NCBI RefSeq assembly: GCF_902825145.1 | Contig: NZ_CADEAD010000002.1 | Coordinates: 124,001-188,000, forward strand | Direction of reading: 5' to 3' | DNA length: 64,000 nucleotides | From: Bartonella phoceensis | Lineage (GTDB): Bacteria; Pseudomonadota; Alphaproteobacteria; Rhizobiales; Rhizobiaceae | Part shown: positions 37,146 to 47,030 of the stretch, in pieces | How the letters are laid out: the number at the start of each line of letters is the position of its first letter | How positions within the stretch are numbered: position 1 is the stretch's first letter | The notes under the pieces: generated by a model | The model's input: only the letters and a program-made list of their open reading frames with translations | The model's database searches: none | Told to the model about the DNA's origin: nothing | Translations under genes and position numbers: made by a program

Positions 37146-39587
37146 TTAATTAAAATGAAGGAGCCTTTCAAGATAGTTTTTTTCTGCTTCTAGGATATGT
37201 TCTTTACCAAGACGTCTGCGAATTTCTTCCAAAATCTGCCGTGCACGCATTTGCTCATTTTCTTGTGGTATAGTTGCATCTTGTTGCCCTTTTTGCCCTG
37301 TTTTTGAAGAAAGTGGACGTCCCAATGGATCTTCAGGACCAGCAGTAGCATCTTGTTTGTCTCCGGACTCTTTAAGAATTTCACGCATTTTTTCTAAAAC
37401 ATTTTGTGCACCCTGCCGCAAAGCTTCTAAAGCATCTGACTGATTTTGCATAGATATTTGATTGTTTCCCTGATCGAGAGCATCTCCAGCAGAATTCATT
37501 TTCTCTTCTGCTTTTTTGAATACATCATTCGATCCAAACCCTTGCGCTAATAATTCCTTTTCTAGCATTGACAATTCAGACTGCAATGCGGTCTGACGCT
37601 TTTTTAAAGATTTTCTTTGCTCTTCCGATACAGTTTCGCTACGCTGTTGTTGCTTTTCTAATTGGTGTGTTTCATTGAGAATTTCTTGTTGACGACGCAT
37701 CAAATCTCCAAGCTGATCCATCTTTTCTTTCATTCTTGCAGATTGGTTCTGACTTTTCTCCCCACCTTGATTGCCTTTTTGAACTTGCAAGTGATCAAGA
37801 GTCTGTTCAATTTCAGCCAGCAGCCGCTCAGCTGCTAAAGAGGAGCCCATTTTGGCCATTTCTTCAATAAGATTAAGCTTTTTTTCTAATGAATCCTCTG
37901 AAAGATTGGGAGGGCTAAAATTGTTATTGTTGGGATTATTCTTGTTTTGTGCACTTTCAGCTAAAACGTGAATATACGCATTCATAGCTTGACGTAAATT
38001 TGCCATAAGCCTTTCAATTTCTGTCGCGGGGGCACCGTACCGAAGTGCATCACGCAAAGCAGCTTGCGCTTGTTTTAGATTTTTCTGGACAGATTCGAGC
38101 TGATCGCCTTCAATTCCCAAAGCAATCTGCCATAAATAATCAACGACACCACGCAAATCATCTTCTGTCTCTGCCATAAAAAGCCTTGTCCATGCACTCT
38201 GTAAAACAAGAAAATGTGTGAGATTTTGCAGCCCCTCCTTTGGACGTACAAGCAAAGCAGACAGCATATCAAGTACACGTTCCTGCGCAGAAGCATCCAG
38301 AGCCAATATACGACGCAATTCAATCACTGCGCGCGCAACAGGATTCGAAAAAACACGCTGTGGCAGTGTCATAATAAAAGTTTTACTCCGCCCTTTCTGT
38401 CCCGCACCATCCTCTGCCACTAAAGTAATTTTGACTTCCGAACCAGCCCAAGGATGTCCTGACACATCTTGTACTGTCCGCATTTTACCTTTTCCACCAC
38501 GGGGTAGAAGAAGTTTTATTTCAGGTGCCTTATAAAGAGCAGGAGTGTTTTTGTGCAGATCAAGAAAAGGCTCTATTTCAACAAAGGCCTTTATCACTCC
38601 ATAATCATCATCGAGCTCATACTGAAGTTCTAACGAACCAGTCAAAATCCGACCTGGTTTTTCCAGCCAACGAACTGTTGGGTGCTGATCTTTCATCACC
38701 TGTAAATGCCACTGCTGTTGCTTATGTCGTGATGAAACAAGCAAAGTTATTGAATGTTCTAAGTGTGTTTCAAAATGAGCGATTTGATCATTCAAAGCCA
38801 CCTGTTGGTTTTTCTTTGTCAATGAAATTTCTCGTGCATCCTTTTCAGAGATTGCTTTTACCGTAATGCCGGCACCATTAACAACACGTACAACCAAATT
38901 ACTCCCCTCAGGAACTGTCAACTGTGTTTTCTCGTCTTTTGTTAAATAAATAGGTGCAACCCCGGTATAAGCAGGGGGTGTTACCCAAGCATCAATCCGT
39001 ATAGATGCTTCATCAACAATAGGACGTAAATCAAATGCATCTGCCAAACGCCCCCCTAAAGAGCCAAAAGAAAAACTAAAAGCACACACACAAAGAAGAA
39101 CACATACAGTTCTCAAAGCAAAAGGATCACAAGCCGCACTATTAGGATAGATAAATCCAGTTTTTAAATTGTATAATTGTTTTGCCATACGGCGTTGATG
39201 TTCACGCCAAACAATCGCGCGAAAATCTTTCTCATTTTCGGGGCACAAATGATCTGTTTGAACACTTAAAGGCTGATGTTTAAGACCATTTTCTTGTTCA
39301 AGCCGCTGATTAACTTCTTTCATTGTGGGAAATCGAAAATGAATAAGAAAAAATAAACTTCCCACAGCAAAAAAAAGTATCAACCCAAGTAAAAGCAAAT
39401 GTGGCCAATAACCCAAAATGCTAAAAATGCCCAACCAACTAAGCGAACAGAAAAGACTAAGAATCAGAAAAAACGGTAATAATCGTATCCATATCCGCTC
39501 AAATGAGAGGATAAACCACATCAAAACGCGCACACAAAAAAGCTTTATGATCGCAAAACTTTTGATGTTTTCATCTTTCATAGACAA
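37146..39587 (-). CDS. TIGR02302/DUF4175 family membrane protein
   Basis: An 813-residue protein of the alphaproteobacterial TIGR02302 family, function unknown. Three hydrophobic helices lie near the N-terminus (about 35-60, 63-85 and 157-180), then a periplasmic beta-rich part with DAWVTPPAYTGVAPIYL (about 199-215), and a long Gln/Glu-rich coiled coil (about 520-760). The C-terminal E-I-R-R-R-L-G is typical. It lies downstream of lysA on the same strand, as in other rhizobia, but 391 bases away with a degenerate repeat in the gap. Confidence 0.87.
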   Translation of the reverse strand: MSMKDENIKSFAIIKLFCVRVLMWFILSFERIWIRLLPFFLILSLFCSLSWLGIFSILGYWPHLLLLGLILFFAVGSLFFLIHFRFPTMKEVNQRLEQENGLKHQPLSVQTDHLCPENEKDFRAIVWREHQRRMAKQLYNLKTGFIYPNSAACDPFALRTVCVLLCVCAFSFSFGSLGGRLADAFDLRPIVDEASIRIDAWVTPPAYTGVAPIYLTKDEKTQLTVPEGSNLVVRVVNGAGITVKAISEKDAREISLTKKNQQVALNDQIAHFETHLEHSITLLVSSRHKQQQWHLQVMKDQHPTVRWLEKPGRILTGSLELQYELDDDYGVIKAFVEIEPFLDLHKNTPALYKAPEIKLLLPRGGKGKMRTVQDVSGHPWAGSEVKITLVAEDGAGQKGRSKTFIMTLPQRVFSNPVARAVIELRRILALDASAQERVLDMLSALLVRPKEGLQNLTHFLVLQSAWTRLFMAETEDDLRGVVDYLWQIALGIEGDQLESVQKNLKQAQAALRDALRYGAPATEIERLMANLRQAMNAYIHVLAESAQNKNNPNNNNFSPPNLSEDSLEKKLNLIEEMAKMGSSLAAERLLAEIEQTLDHLQVQKGNQGGEKSQNQSARMKEKMDQLGDLMRRQQEILNETHQLEKQQQRSETVSEEQRKSLKKRQTALQSELSMLEKELLAQGFGSNDVFKKAEEKMNSAGDALDQGNNQISMQNQSDALEALRQGAQNVLEKMREILKESGDKQDATAGPEDPLGRPLSSKTGQKGQQDATIPQENEQMRARQILEEIRRRLGKEHILEAEKNYLERLLHFN

Positions 39588-39639
39588 GCATTTGTTCCCT
39601 TTAAAAGTGATGAATTGAGACCTTAATATCTTCCTCGCC

Positions 39640-39880
39640 TGAAAAAAAGACGAAGACTCTCACCTCCCACTCATTCGTAACCAGATATTTCTCTCAGGTA
39701 AATTTCACCCTCTGACCACTTATGTGACCCGCTTCATAGGATCACCCGGCAAATCTTGCACCAAATATCTATTCAATCTTAAACTTTTACACTTGGTTGA
39801 TGCAAAAGAAAACTGAAATTAGAAAGAGACGACAATGTATTTTATATGCATGAATGTACCTGATATCACTCTCCTAAAGG
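39640..39880. repeat. Degenerate dispersed repeat, copy A
   Basis: Related to 57190-57420. Shared landmarks in the same order are CGAAGACTCTCACCTCC (versus CGAGGATTCTTACCTCC), CACTTATGTGACCCGCTTC (versus CACCATGTGACTCATTTC), TCACCCGGCAAA (versus TCACTCAGCAAA), TTGGTTGATGC (identical), and the segment from GACAATGTATTTTATATG. The overall match by eye is roughly 60 percent. It has no open frame. It lies between lysA and the TIGR02302 gene. Confidence 0.65.
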
Positions 39881-39978
39881 AAAATATTTTACGACACTAG
39901 GAATAAAACCCATACAAAACAATCTCCATAAAATAAATTGTTTCATAAAAGTTTAATAAAAATAAGACCAAGTAACAC

Positions 39979-41253
39979 TTAACAATGTTCGATCCAATCT
40001 GGAATATGATCACATCCTATCAATTGCGCATAATCAAGGCGTGGACGAATAACCGCATAACGTGTATCCTGAACAAGAACTTCTGGCACCAAAAGCCGGC
40101 TATTATAGGTACTTGCCATCACGGCACCATAAGCACCTGCCCCTGTAATCACCAAGAGATCACCCGGTGCCAAAATTGGTACACAGCGATCTAATGCTAA
40201 ATAATCCCCGGTTTCACAAACAGAACCAACAATATCTGCCCGAATAAACTCTGCATCTTCTGGTGCTTGTTTCATAAGTAGCACATTCTGCCAAGCATCA
40301 TAAAGCGTTGGGCGCATAAGATCATTCATCGCCGCATCAACAATAACAAAATTCTGTCCTTTCCCCCTTTTTAAATAAAGAACAGATGTTACCAATACAC
40401 CAGCTTCACCAACAATGCTACGTCCTGGTTCCACAATAATCCTGATCCCTAAAGGTGCAATATGCTTCTTCACAAGCTCTGCATAATCAAAAACAGACGG
40501 TATAGCGTGTTGTTCATGACCGTATGAAATACCAAGCCCGCCACCAATATCGATATGCGTTATCGTATAACCATCGCTCCATAACTGACGCACAAAATCT
40601 GCGATAATAAGAAAGGCCTCTTCAAAAGGTTTTAAATCACAAATCTGACTGCCAATATGCATATCGATACCGCAAACCTGCAATCCAGGCAAAGCGGTAG
40701 CTTTTTTATAAGCATCTCTTGCAAACAACAATGGAATACCGAATTTATTCTCAGACTTTCCTGTCGTAATTTTCTTATGAGTCTTTGCGTCAACATCTGG
40801 GTTAATACGCAATGAAACACGTGCTATTTTGGAAAGTGCGACAGCACGTTGCGATAATTGTTCGAGTTCGGGCTCTGATTCAACATTAAAACAATAAATA
40901 TCCTGAGTAAGAGCAAAATCTATCTCTCTCTCTGTTTTCCCAACACCTGAATAAACGATACGATGGGCAGGAATACCAACAGCAAGCGCGCGCCGTAATT
41001 CACCTTCTGAAACCACATCAGCTCCCGACCCATTCGCTGCTAAAAGCCGTAAAACAGCTTGATTAGAATTGGCCTTAACCGCATAAGCAATCAAACTAGG
41101 CATTTCTTTAAATGCCTTTTGATAGTCTTGAAAACGTGTAACCAATGCGTTTGCTGAATAACAATAAAAAGGTGTCCCGACATCCTGTGCAAGAGCAGAA
41201 AGTGAAAGACCTTCAGCATGGAGCATACCTTGATGATAAGGAAAAAAATGCAT
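39979..41253 (-). CDS. lysA: Diaminopimelate decarboxylase
   Basis: PLP enzyme making lysine from meso-diaminopimelate, the last lysine step. It has 424 residues. The Schiff-base lysine is K60 in AYAVKANSN. HIDIGGGLGISY (about 236-247) and VEPGRSIVGEAGVLVTSVLY (about 276-295) bind the PLP phosphate. V-C-E-T-G-D-Y-L-A supplies the substrate-side Cys. The start follows TAGGAGGGAAGT, and the small lipoprotein LptM ends just 9 bases upstream; argH-lptM-lysA is a conserved rhizobial operon. Confidence 0.95.
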   Translation of the reverse strand: MHFFPYHQGMLHAEGLSLSALAQDVGTPFYCYSANALVTRFQDYQKAFKEMPSLIAYAVKANSNQAVLRLLAANGSGADVVSEGELRRALAVGIPAHRIVYSGVGKTEREIDFALTQDIYCFNVESEPELEQLSQRAVALSKIARVSLRINPDVDAKTHKKITTGKSENKFGIPLLFARDAYKKATALPGLQVCGIDMHIGSQICDLKPFEEAFLIIADFVRQLWSDGYTITHIDIGGGLGISYGHEQHAIPSVFDYAELVKKHIAPLGIRIIVEPGRSIVGEAGVLVTSVLYLKRGKGQNFVIVDAAMNDLMRPTLYDAWQNVLLMKQAPEDAEFIRADIVGSVCETGDYLALDRCVPILAPGDLLVITGAGAYGAVMASTYNSRLLVPEVLVQDTRYAVIRPRLDYAQLIGCDHIPDWIEHC

Positions 41254-41262
41254 ACTTCCCTC

Positions 41263-41442
41263 CTACTTTATCAAACGATCAAGAAGGAAAGGTTTATCTT
41301 CTTCACTTTTAGCAACAGATGCTCCTTGCACAGCTTTCTCCAAACTTGGAGAAGGTATCTCCAATGGTCCTTTACGCCCACATCCAACAACGACAACACT
41401 CCCCAAAAGGACAATTGTTAAATTCTTTAAAATGTTTTTCAT
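41263..41442 (-). CDS. lptM: LptM-like small lipoprotein
   Basis: A 59-residue gene not called by size-limited ORF finding. It starts at the ATG at 41442 and has a lipoprotein signal peptide (M-K-N-I-L-K-N-L-T-I-V-L-L-G) with lipobox V-V-G-C (Cys21). GCGRKGPLEIP directly follows and is the hallmark of the LPS-transport-linked LptM (formerly YifL) family, which stabilises LptD in E. coli. The rest is polar. It lies between argH (60 bases upstream) and lysA (9 bases downstream). Confidence 0.9.
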   Translation of the reverse strand: MKNILKNLTIVLLGSVVVVGCGRKGPLEIPSPSLEKAVQGASVAKSEEDKPFLLDRLIK

Positions 41443-41502
41443 ACGCCCTTTTTTCTCCTATTGATGTTTCTTTTTATTTTGTTGGATTTACAATTCAACC
41501 AT

Positions 41503-42903
41503 TTAAGCTGTAACAAGACGTTTTTTCCAATAGGCAATTTGGTAAAGTACTTCTGAAGGCGCTGTGCCACCAAAACTTTTACGGCTTTTAACTGATTTTT
41601 CAACCGTTAAAACATCAAAAATTGCTGCATTAATCTCTGGACATATCCTTTGAAGTTCATCTAACGACAAATCATTAAGGCGACATTGTTTTTTTTCTGC
41701 TAACGCCACAACACGCCCTGTAATATGGTGTGCTTCACGAAAAGGAAGGCCTAATTCACGCACTAACCAATCGGCAAAGTCTGTTGCGGTTGCATAACCA
41801 GCATCAGCTGCTTGTTTCATAGCATCCTTGTTAACTTGCAAATCACCTATAATCTCTGTCATTGCTGCCAGTGATAATTCTAGATTCAAAGCCCCATCAA
41901 ACACATATTCTTTATCTTCTTGCATGTCTTTCGAATATGCAAGAGGTAATCCTTTCATCACCGTTAACAACCCTATCAGTGCACCATTTAGTCTTCCACC
42001 TTTGGCACGCACCAATTCCGCTGCATCAGGATTTCTCTTTTGTGGCATAATGGAAGATCCGGTTGAAAAAGCATCCGATAAACGGATAAAATGAAATTGT
42101 TCACTTGACCAAAGAATAATTTCTTCCGCTAAACGGGAAAGATGCATTGCACAAAGAGCACCAGCGCTTAAAAACTCCAAGGCAAAATCACGGTCTGCAA
42201 CACTATCAATGGAATTGCGTGTTGGTTCTCGAAAGCCTAGTGCTTGTGCTGTCATAAAACGATCAATTGGAAAGCTTGTCCCTGCCAAAGCAGCAGCCCC
42301 CAAAGGCGATTCATTCATTCGCTCAATCGCATCACGCATCCGCGACAAATCTCGACCAAACATTTCAACATAAGCCATCATATAATGACCAAATGTTACA
42401 GGCTGTGCCGATTGTAAATGTGTAAAGCCTGGCATAAAGCTATCGGCGTGATGTTCTGCTCGAACAAGCAATTGCTCTATCAATCTTTTTAAGGCTTGCG
42501 CTATTCTCTGTGCTGCCTCACGCACCCATAAACGAAAATCAACGGCTACTTGATCATTGCGTGAACGTGCCGTATGCAAACGCCCTGCTATAGGACCAAT
42601 CAATTCGCTCAGTCGTGCTTCAATATTCATATGAATATCTTCAAGCTTTCGTGAAAAAACAAATGAACCCTCTTCAATTTCTTGACGAATAAGCTTTAAA
42701 CCATGAACAATTTTTTCATAATCTGATTGTGTAATGATCTTTGTTTGCGCTAACATTGCGGCATGAGCAAGTGAGCCTTCAATATCTTGTCGATAAAGTT
42801 TTTGATCAAAATCAATCGAAGCGTTAATTTCTTCCATAATTGAAGCAGGTCCTGTTCTAAATCGACCACCCCACATCTGGTTCTTTAACTTTTTATCTGT
42901 CAT
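41503..42903 (-). CDS. argH: Argininosuccinate lyase
   Basis: Splits argininosuccinate into arginine and fumarate. From the ATG at 42903 it has 466 residues. It begins near [20 protein letters not shown] and has [12 protein letters not shown] and the superfamily signature [13 protein letters not shown] (about 279-291), which carries the catalytic Ser. [12 protein letters not shown] is also present. A longer start at 42963 would run into tlpA and lacks homology. It is divergent from tlpA with only 33 bases between starts, so their promoters overlap. Confidence 0.96.
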   Translation of the reverse strand: MTDKKLKNQMWGGRFRTGPASIMEEINASIDFDQKLYRQDIEGSLAHAAMLAQTKIITQSDYEKIVHGLKLIRQEIEEGSFVFSRKLEDIHMNIEARLSELIGPIAGRLHTARSRNDQVAVDFRLWVREAAQRIAQALKRLIEQLLVRAEHHADSFMPGFTHLQSAQPVTFGHYMMAYVEMFGRDLSRMRDAIERMNESPLGAAALAGTSFPIDRFMTAQALGFREPTRNSIDSVADRDFALEFLSAGALCAMHLSRLAEEIILWSSEQFHFIRLSDAFSTGSSIMPQKRNPDAAELVRAKGGRLNGALIGLLTVMKGLPLAYSKDMQEDKEYVFDGALNLELSLAAMTEIIGDLQVNKDAMKQAADAGYATATDFADWLVRELGLPFREAHHITGRVVALAEKKQCRLNDLSLDELQRICPEINAAIFDVLTVEKSVKSRKSFGGTAPSEVLYQIAYWKKRLVTA

Positions 42904-42936
42904 ACTCTGAAAACACCCATAAAAAGGACAAAAATC

Positions 42937-43632
42937 ATGATTCCTCAAACTTTGATCAACCAAAAAAAGAAGAACAAAAAGAGATTCTTCATCGCATCCT
43001 TTTTTGTTGCTGTAATCTTAATTGTTGTAAGTTTATACGCAATAAAAAGCCCCTACGACAAGATAGAGTCCTTTTTTACCGCTTTTATTTCAGGAGAAAA
43101 GTCCACAAAAGTACCAGAAGAAAAAATGACGACGATCCGAAAAGCAGCAAAAGGCTTTTTCACCAATATACGATTTGCGGATACACCCTCAGATGTAAAT
43201 CAATTCTCTTTCAAGGATATTCAAGGAAAAGAGCACAAACTCTCTGAATTTACCGGCAAACCTTTGTTGATCAACCTATGGGCTATTTGGTGCGCACCCT
43301 GCCGCACGGAAATGCCCGAACTTGCCCAATTAAAACATGAATTGGGTGGAGAAAACTTCGATGTGCTAGTAATTAACACCGATAAAACAGCTCCTCCTGA
43401 AAAAATACAGCAATTTTTACAGGATGTTCATGCTGATAATTTAGTTTACTATCGTGATGAAACAATGAATATTTTCAACAACCTTCGAAAACAAGGACTC
43501 GCTTTAGGATTGCCCATCACATTTTTGGTTGATAAAAAAGGTCATCTTATTGCCTCATACAATGGTGCAGCTCCGTGGGCCAATGACGATGCTAAAACAC
43601 TTATAAAAGCTGTCATTCAAGAAGCACAATAA
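42937..43632 (+). CDS. tlpA: TlpA-type membrane-anchored thiol-disulfide oxidoreductase
   Basis: Thioredoxin-fold protein of 231 residues facing the periplasm. A single N-terminal anchor helix is at about 17-35. The active site is W-C-A-P-C (118-122) in [16 protein letters not shown], and the cis-proline loop is [16 protein letters not shown] near 188-203. In Bradyrhizobium TlpA keeps copper chaperones and CoxB reduced for cytochrome oxidase assembly, which fits the SURF1 gene elsewhere in the window. It is divergent from argH, the usual rhizobial arrangement. Confidence 0.92.
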   Translation: MIPQTLINQKKKNKKRFFIASFFVAVILIVVSLYAIKSPYDKIESFFTAFISGEKSTKVPEEKMTTIRKAAKGFFTNIRFADTPSDVNQFSFKDIQGKEHKLSEFTGKPLLINLWAIWCAPCRTEMPELAQLKHELGGENFDVLVINTDKTAPPEKIQQFLQDVHADNLVYYRDETMNIFNNLRKQGLALGLPITFLVDKKGHLIASYNGAAPWANDDAKTLIKAVIQEAQ

Positions 43633-43633
43633 A

Positions 43634-44149
43634 CTAATAACCACACCTTTTTAAACGTTGTATAGCTAAATCCAGCGCTGACAAAAAAGCAGAACGATCT
43701 TTGCGACAAAACGGCCGGGGACCACCCATCATAGTGCCCTGTCCACGCAAATCGTCCATCAAATTGCGCATTGCCAAAGCTTGACCAATGGAATTTACAT
43801 CAAAAACACGCCCCGTTGGTGAAAGACAAATACCTCCAGCTTTCACAACCTGTGCTGCTAAAGGGACATCACTGGTAATAACGATACACCCCTCATGTGC
43901 ATGTTCTACAATCCAGTCATCGGCACAATCGAGTTCACCAGCAACAACGACTCTTTCAATGAGCGCTTCATTTGGAAGAGCCAAAAAGCGATTCGCCACC
44001 ACAAATGTTTTAAGCTGATAACGATTCATAACACGATAAACTTCATCTTTTACAGGACAAGCATCTGCATCAATCAACAAAGTGATGGCAGATTTTTGTT
44101 CGTTTATTCGTCTCTTCTCTTCTCTTTCACACAAAAAAGACTTTTTCAT
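43634..44149 (-). CDS. YaiI/YqxD family protein (DUF188)
   Basis: A 171-residue PIN-like DUF188 protein, probably a nuclease-fold protein of unknown role. Signatures are L-L-I-D-A-D-A-C-P-V-K-D-E-V-Y (about 26-40), A-D-D-W-I-V-E-H-A and I-V-I-T-S-D-V-P-L-A (about 95-104), and L-S-P-T-G-R-V-F-D-V-N-S-I. The first ~20 residues (K-K-S-F-L-C-E-R-E-E-K-R-R) are longer than usual. The start overlaps the yihY stop as ATGA, implying translational coupling. It is convergent with tlpA, one base from its stop. Confidence 0.9.
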   Translation of the reverse strand: MKKSFLCEREEKRRINEQKSAITLLIDADACPVKDEVYRVMNRYQLKTFVVANRFLALPNEALIERVVVAGELDCADDWIVEHAHEGCIVITSDVPLAAQVVKAGGICLSPTGRVFDVNSIGQALAMRNLMDDLRGQGTMMGGPRPFCRKDRSAFLSALDLAIQRLKRCGY

Positions 44150-45000
44150 TCATCTGAAGGTTGCACATGGTTACGATAAAATATTATCGCCGCGTTTATT
44201 TCACCTCCAAAAATAAAAATTGCACTTAATATGTAAAGAAAGATAATGGCAACCATAATGGATGCTAGCCCTGCATAGGTAGAAATATAATTAAACATTG
44301 TCAAATACTGTGCAAAAGCGAGAGAAGCCACAAACCACACTGACATTGTTACCACGATTCCTGGTAAAATATCTATAAATTTCCGTCGCTCTGCTGGAAG
44401 CCATTTATGAACAATCAAAAGGCTTACAAATAAAACAACCGCTGCGATTGTATAACGCCATAAACGAATGATACCGATATATTCTGTAATGAAAAAAGAA
44501 TGATTTTGTATAATCTTGATCAGCAAAGGTGCTAAAACCAATAAAAAGCTAATCACAACAAGACCAACAGCCCCAAGGATCACAAAAAATAAACTTTGAA
44601 AACGACAAAACAACAAACTACGCCGATCAACAACACGATAAGCTTTATTTAAAGCTGTACGCAAGGCCTCTATCCCATTAGAAGCAAAATAAGCCGCTCC
44701 AATAATAGAAAACGTCAAGACATCTCCCCGCTGAATGGTTAAAACATTGATAATTTCCTGAGATAAAGGCTCTGCAATGACATCTGGCAAGAGATACATA
44801 AGCGCTTTAATTTTTTGCGGCGTATATGTAAAAGCACCAATAAAACTTGCAAGAGATGTCCCAAAAATAAAAAAAGGAAAAAATGCCAAAAGTCCCGATA
44901 GTGCAATATGACTGGCAAGAGCACTCCCATTACCGCGCCAATAATGGCTTACTGCATCAATAAGGATATAATAGCTATACCAAAAGATATTTCTCAACAA
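44146..45000 (-). CDS. YihY/BrkB family inner-membrane protein
   Basis: A 284-residue membrane protein of the YihY/virulence factor BrkB family, once misnamed ribonuclease BN. About six helices are visible, with family motifs A-L-S-G-L-L-A-F-F-P-F-F (about 33-44), A-Y-F-A-S-N-G-I-E-A-L-R-T-A-L-N-K-A-Y (about 103-121) and Y-A-G-L-A-S-I-M-V-A-I-I-F-L-Y-I (about 240-255). The role is unknown. It is coupled to the YaiI gene by a 4-base overlap. Confidence 0.9.
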   Translation of the reverse strand: MLRNIFWYSYYILIDAVSHYWRGNGSALASHIALSGLLAFFPFFIFGTSLASFIGAFTYTPQKIKALMYLLPDVIAEPLSQEIINVLTIQRGDVLTFSIIGAAYFASNGIEALRTALNKAYRVVDRRSLLFCRFQSLFFVILGAVGLVVISFLLVLAPLLIKIIQNHSFFITEYIGIIRLWRYTIAAVVLFVSLLIVHKWLPAERRKFIDILPGIVVTMSVWFVASLAFAQYLTMFNYISTYAGLASIMVAIIFLYILSAIFIFGGEINAAIIFYRNHVQPSDE

Positions 45001-45309
45001 ATTTCGATACTTTCTGGCAATACCCTTTTTCTTAGTCTATCCAATTTGCATCAAAATCTCAAAACAAACACTTGTGAGTATAAAGGGCAATGAGCAATAG
45101 GGTCAAGCCTTGCTTGTAACAAAACTGAAAAGAACAAATCAACAAATTTTACAGATTAAGAACAAAAGACAGTTAGTGTGCACCCATAAAAACTTTTAAA
45201 CACTGATCCTCTGTCCTCGAACAATCACTCTTCCTCTGTATGGGGATCTCAGAATTAGGGGAATATGCATTACTAGAAAAATCAGAGAAATTGAACAAAC
45301 ACTTTGTTT
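45001..45309. other. Intergenic region upstream of yihY
   Basis: About 300 AT-rich bases between the yihY start and the tyrC-like stop. There is no gene, tRNA or clear hairpin. It presumably carries the yihY-yaiI promoter. Confidence 0.5.
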
Positions 45310-46242
45310 TTACTCACCCTCTTTAGAAACATTATGGCGCCCAAAATCGGGAGCATCAATTTCCTGTCCAGCTTCAATAATATTACGACGCACAGCGCGC
45401 GTCTGTGTAAAAAAGTTAAGCAGTGTCTCACCATCTCCCAAACGAATTGCCCGTTCTAAAGAAGCAAGCCCTTCACTAAAACAGCTCAACATTTCTAAAA
45501 TAGCATCCTTATTATGCAAACAAATATCGCGCCACATAACAGGATCAGAAGATGCCAAACGAGTAAAATCACGAAAACCTGAAGCAGAATAAGCAATTAC
45601 TTCTGAGTTTGTTACTTTTTCTAGATCGCTCGCTGTCCCCACAGTATTATAAGCAATCAAATGCGGCAAATGCGAAACAATAGCCAAAACAAGATCATGA
45701 TGTTTAGGCTCCATTTTTTCGACACGCGCGCCACAAGCTTCCCAAAATGCTGTCAATTGCGCTACAGCGGCGGCATCACTGTCAGCAAAAGGCGTTAAAA
45801 TACACCAGCGATTCATAAACAAGTCAGCAAAACCAGCATCTGGACCTGAATATTCTGTTCCAGCAATCGGATGACCAGGAATAAAATGAACTGTTTTTGG
45901 CAATAAAGGTGCCATTTCTGCAATGACCAAGGCTTTCGTAGAACCAACATCACTCACAATCGCTCCAGGTTTTAAACGATCACAAATGGTTTTAGCTACT
46001 TGTGCGCTTGCTCCAACAGGAACAGAAACAATAATGAGGTCTGCTCCTTCGACAGCTTCTGCATTATCGGTTGTATAAAAATCGCCAAGTTCTAATTCAC
46101 GCGCCCTATTCAATGTTTCTTGACGACGTGTTGCAATAGAAATATGAGCTGCAAGATTTTTCTTTTTTATCACTCTTGCTAAAGAAGAGCCAATAAGACC
46201 AATCCCAATGAGTGCTATTTTTTCAAATCGAATTTGGAGCAT
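45310..46242 (-). CDS. Prephenate/arogenate dehydrogenase family protein
   Basis: NAD(P)-dependent enzyme of tyrosine synthesis (TyrA/TyrC family), 310 residues. The Rossmann start I-A-L-I-G-I-G-L-I-G-S-S-L-A-R-V-I (10-26) is followed by D-L-I-I-V-S-V-P-V (about 68-76), the substrate-binding FIPGHPIAGTEYSGPDAG (about 121-138) and HHDLVLAIVSHLPHLIAYN (about 182-200). There is no fused ACT or mutase domain; the separate chorismate mutase at 19.4 kb supplies prephenate. In rhizobia hisC normally precedes it, but here 788 noncoding bases do. Confidence 0.9.
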   Translation of the reverse strand: MLQIRFEKIALIGIGLIGSSLARVIKKKNLAAHISIATRRQETLNRARELELGDFYTTDNAEAVEGADLIIVSVPVGASAQVAKTICDRLKPGAIVSDVGSTKALVIAEMAPLLPKTVHFIPGHPIAGTEYSGPDAGFADLFMNRWCILTPFADSDAAAVAQLTAFWEACGARVEKMEPKHHDLVLAIVSHLPHLIAYNTVGTASDLEKVTNSEVIAYSASGFRDFTRLASSDPVMWRDICLHNKDAILEMLSCFSEGLASLERAIRLGDGETLLNFFTQTRAVRRNIIEAGQEIDAPDFGRHNVSKEGE

Positions 46243-47030
46243 CTTTCACCTTTAACGACTCTTTGCAAACGGCAACAAAGCCACGATTTGTCTGCCTATT
46301 TTTGCAAAAGTTATGTATCAAACATTAAAAAAACCACAAACGATAAGAGAATAAATAACAAAGTCATGCGATTCTCCAATAATCACCTGCACGAACCATT
46401 AACAGATTATTTTTACCTAGAAAATGCACAAAAAATGAGTGATAGAAAATGAATATCACGCTCTAAAACTTGTAAATTCATTGCTTACAAGCATGCATCA
46501 ATGACGTAAACTGCTCTCCACAAAACATTATCAATTTCATTTCAAAACGCTCCTTATAAATGTAAGCAGACAGCACTTCTTCGTGTTTTTTGATTACATC
46601 GCACAAACTCCTGTGACTATACAATCAACACAAGTTTTTCCAATGGTGAAAACTCTAGCAAATAATGCATACAAAAAAATACTGCGATTCTAAAAACGTC
46701 TTTTTCCTGCTACCATAAATCAAACTAACATAAGGAAAACGTACTCTACCAATAAAAAACTAAAGAATAATAACGCTACATCCTTGTTATGAGGCCATTT
46801 CATAGAGAAAAATAGTATTAAACGCTCGGAAATAAAAAACTTATCTCGTCATAAATTTCTCATTTTCATCATAAAAGATTACGCAAACAATAGGTGCAAC
46901 CTATATCAAAACGCTTCTTTAGAGACCGCTCTTTTAGACTTCAAAAAAATCAGTCTCTCTTATGAGAGAAAATATTTGATAAAATTTTCAAAGTCTTGAA
47001 ACAAAGCTTCATACATACAGCTTAAACATT
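46243..47030. other. Long non-coding gap upstream of the tyrC-like gene
   Basis: Nearly 800 AT-rich bases with frequent stops on both strands. The one plus-strand frame (to 46452) has no recognisable similarity and no ribosome site. The usual rhizobial neighbour hisC is not here; I looked for HisC-like remnants and found none that convince. GAGACCGCTC and AGTCTCTCTTATGAGAGA around 46922-46970 are weak inverted repeats. Confidence 0.5.

Noticed and set aside
44146..45000. Ribonuclease BN
   Set aside because: The YihY/BrkB family was misassigned as RNase BN; the protein is an integral membrane protein without nuclease motifs.
46234..46452. 72-codon plus-strand ORF beginning in the tyrC-like leader
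   Set aside because: No ribosome site, low-complexity composition and no recognisable domain; it starts inside the tyrC-like gene on the opposite strand.
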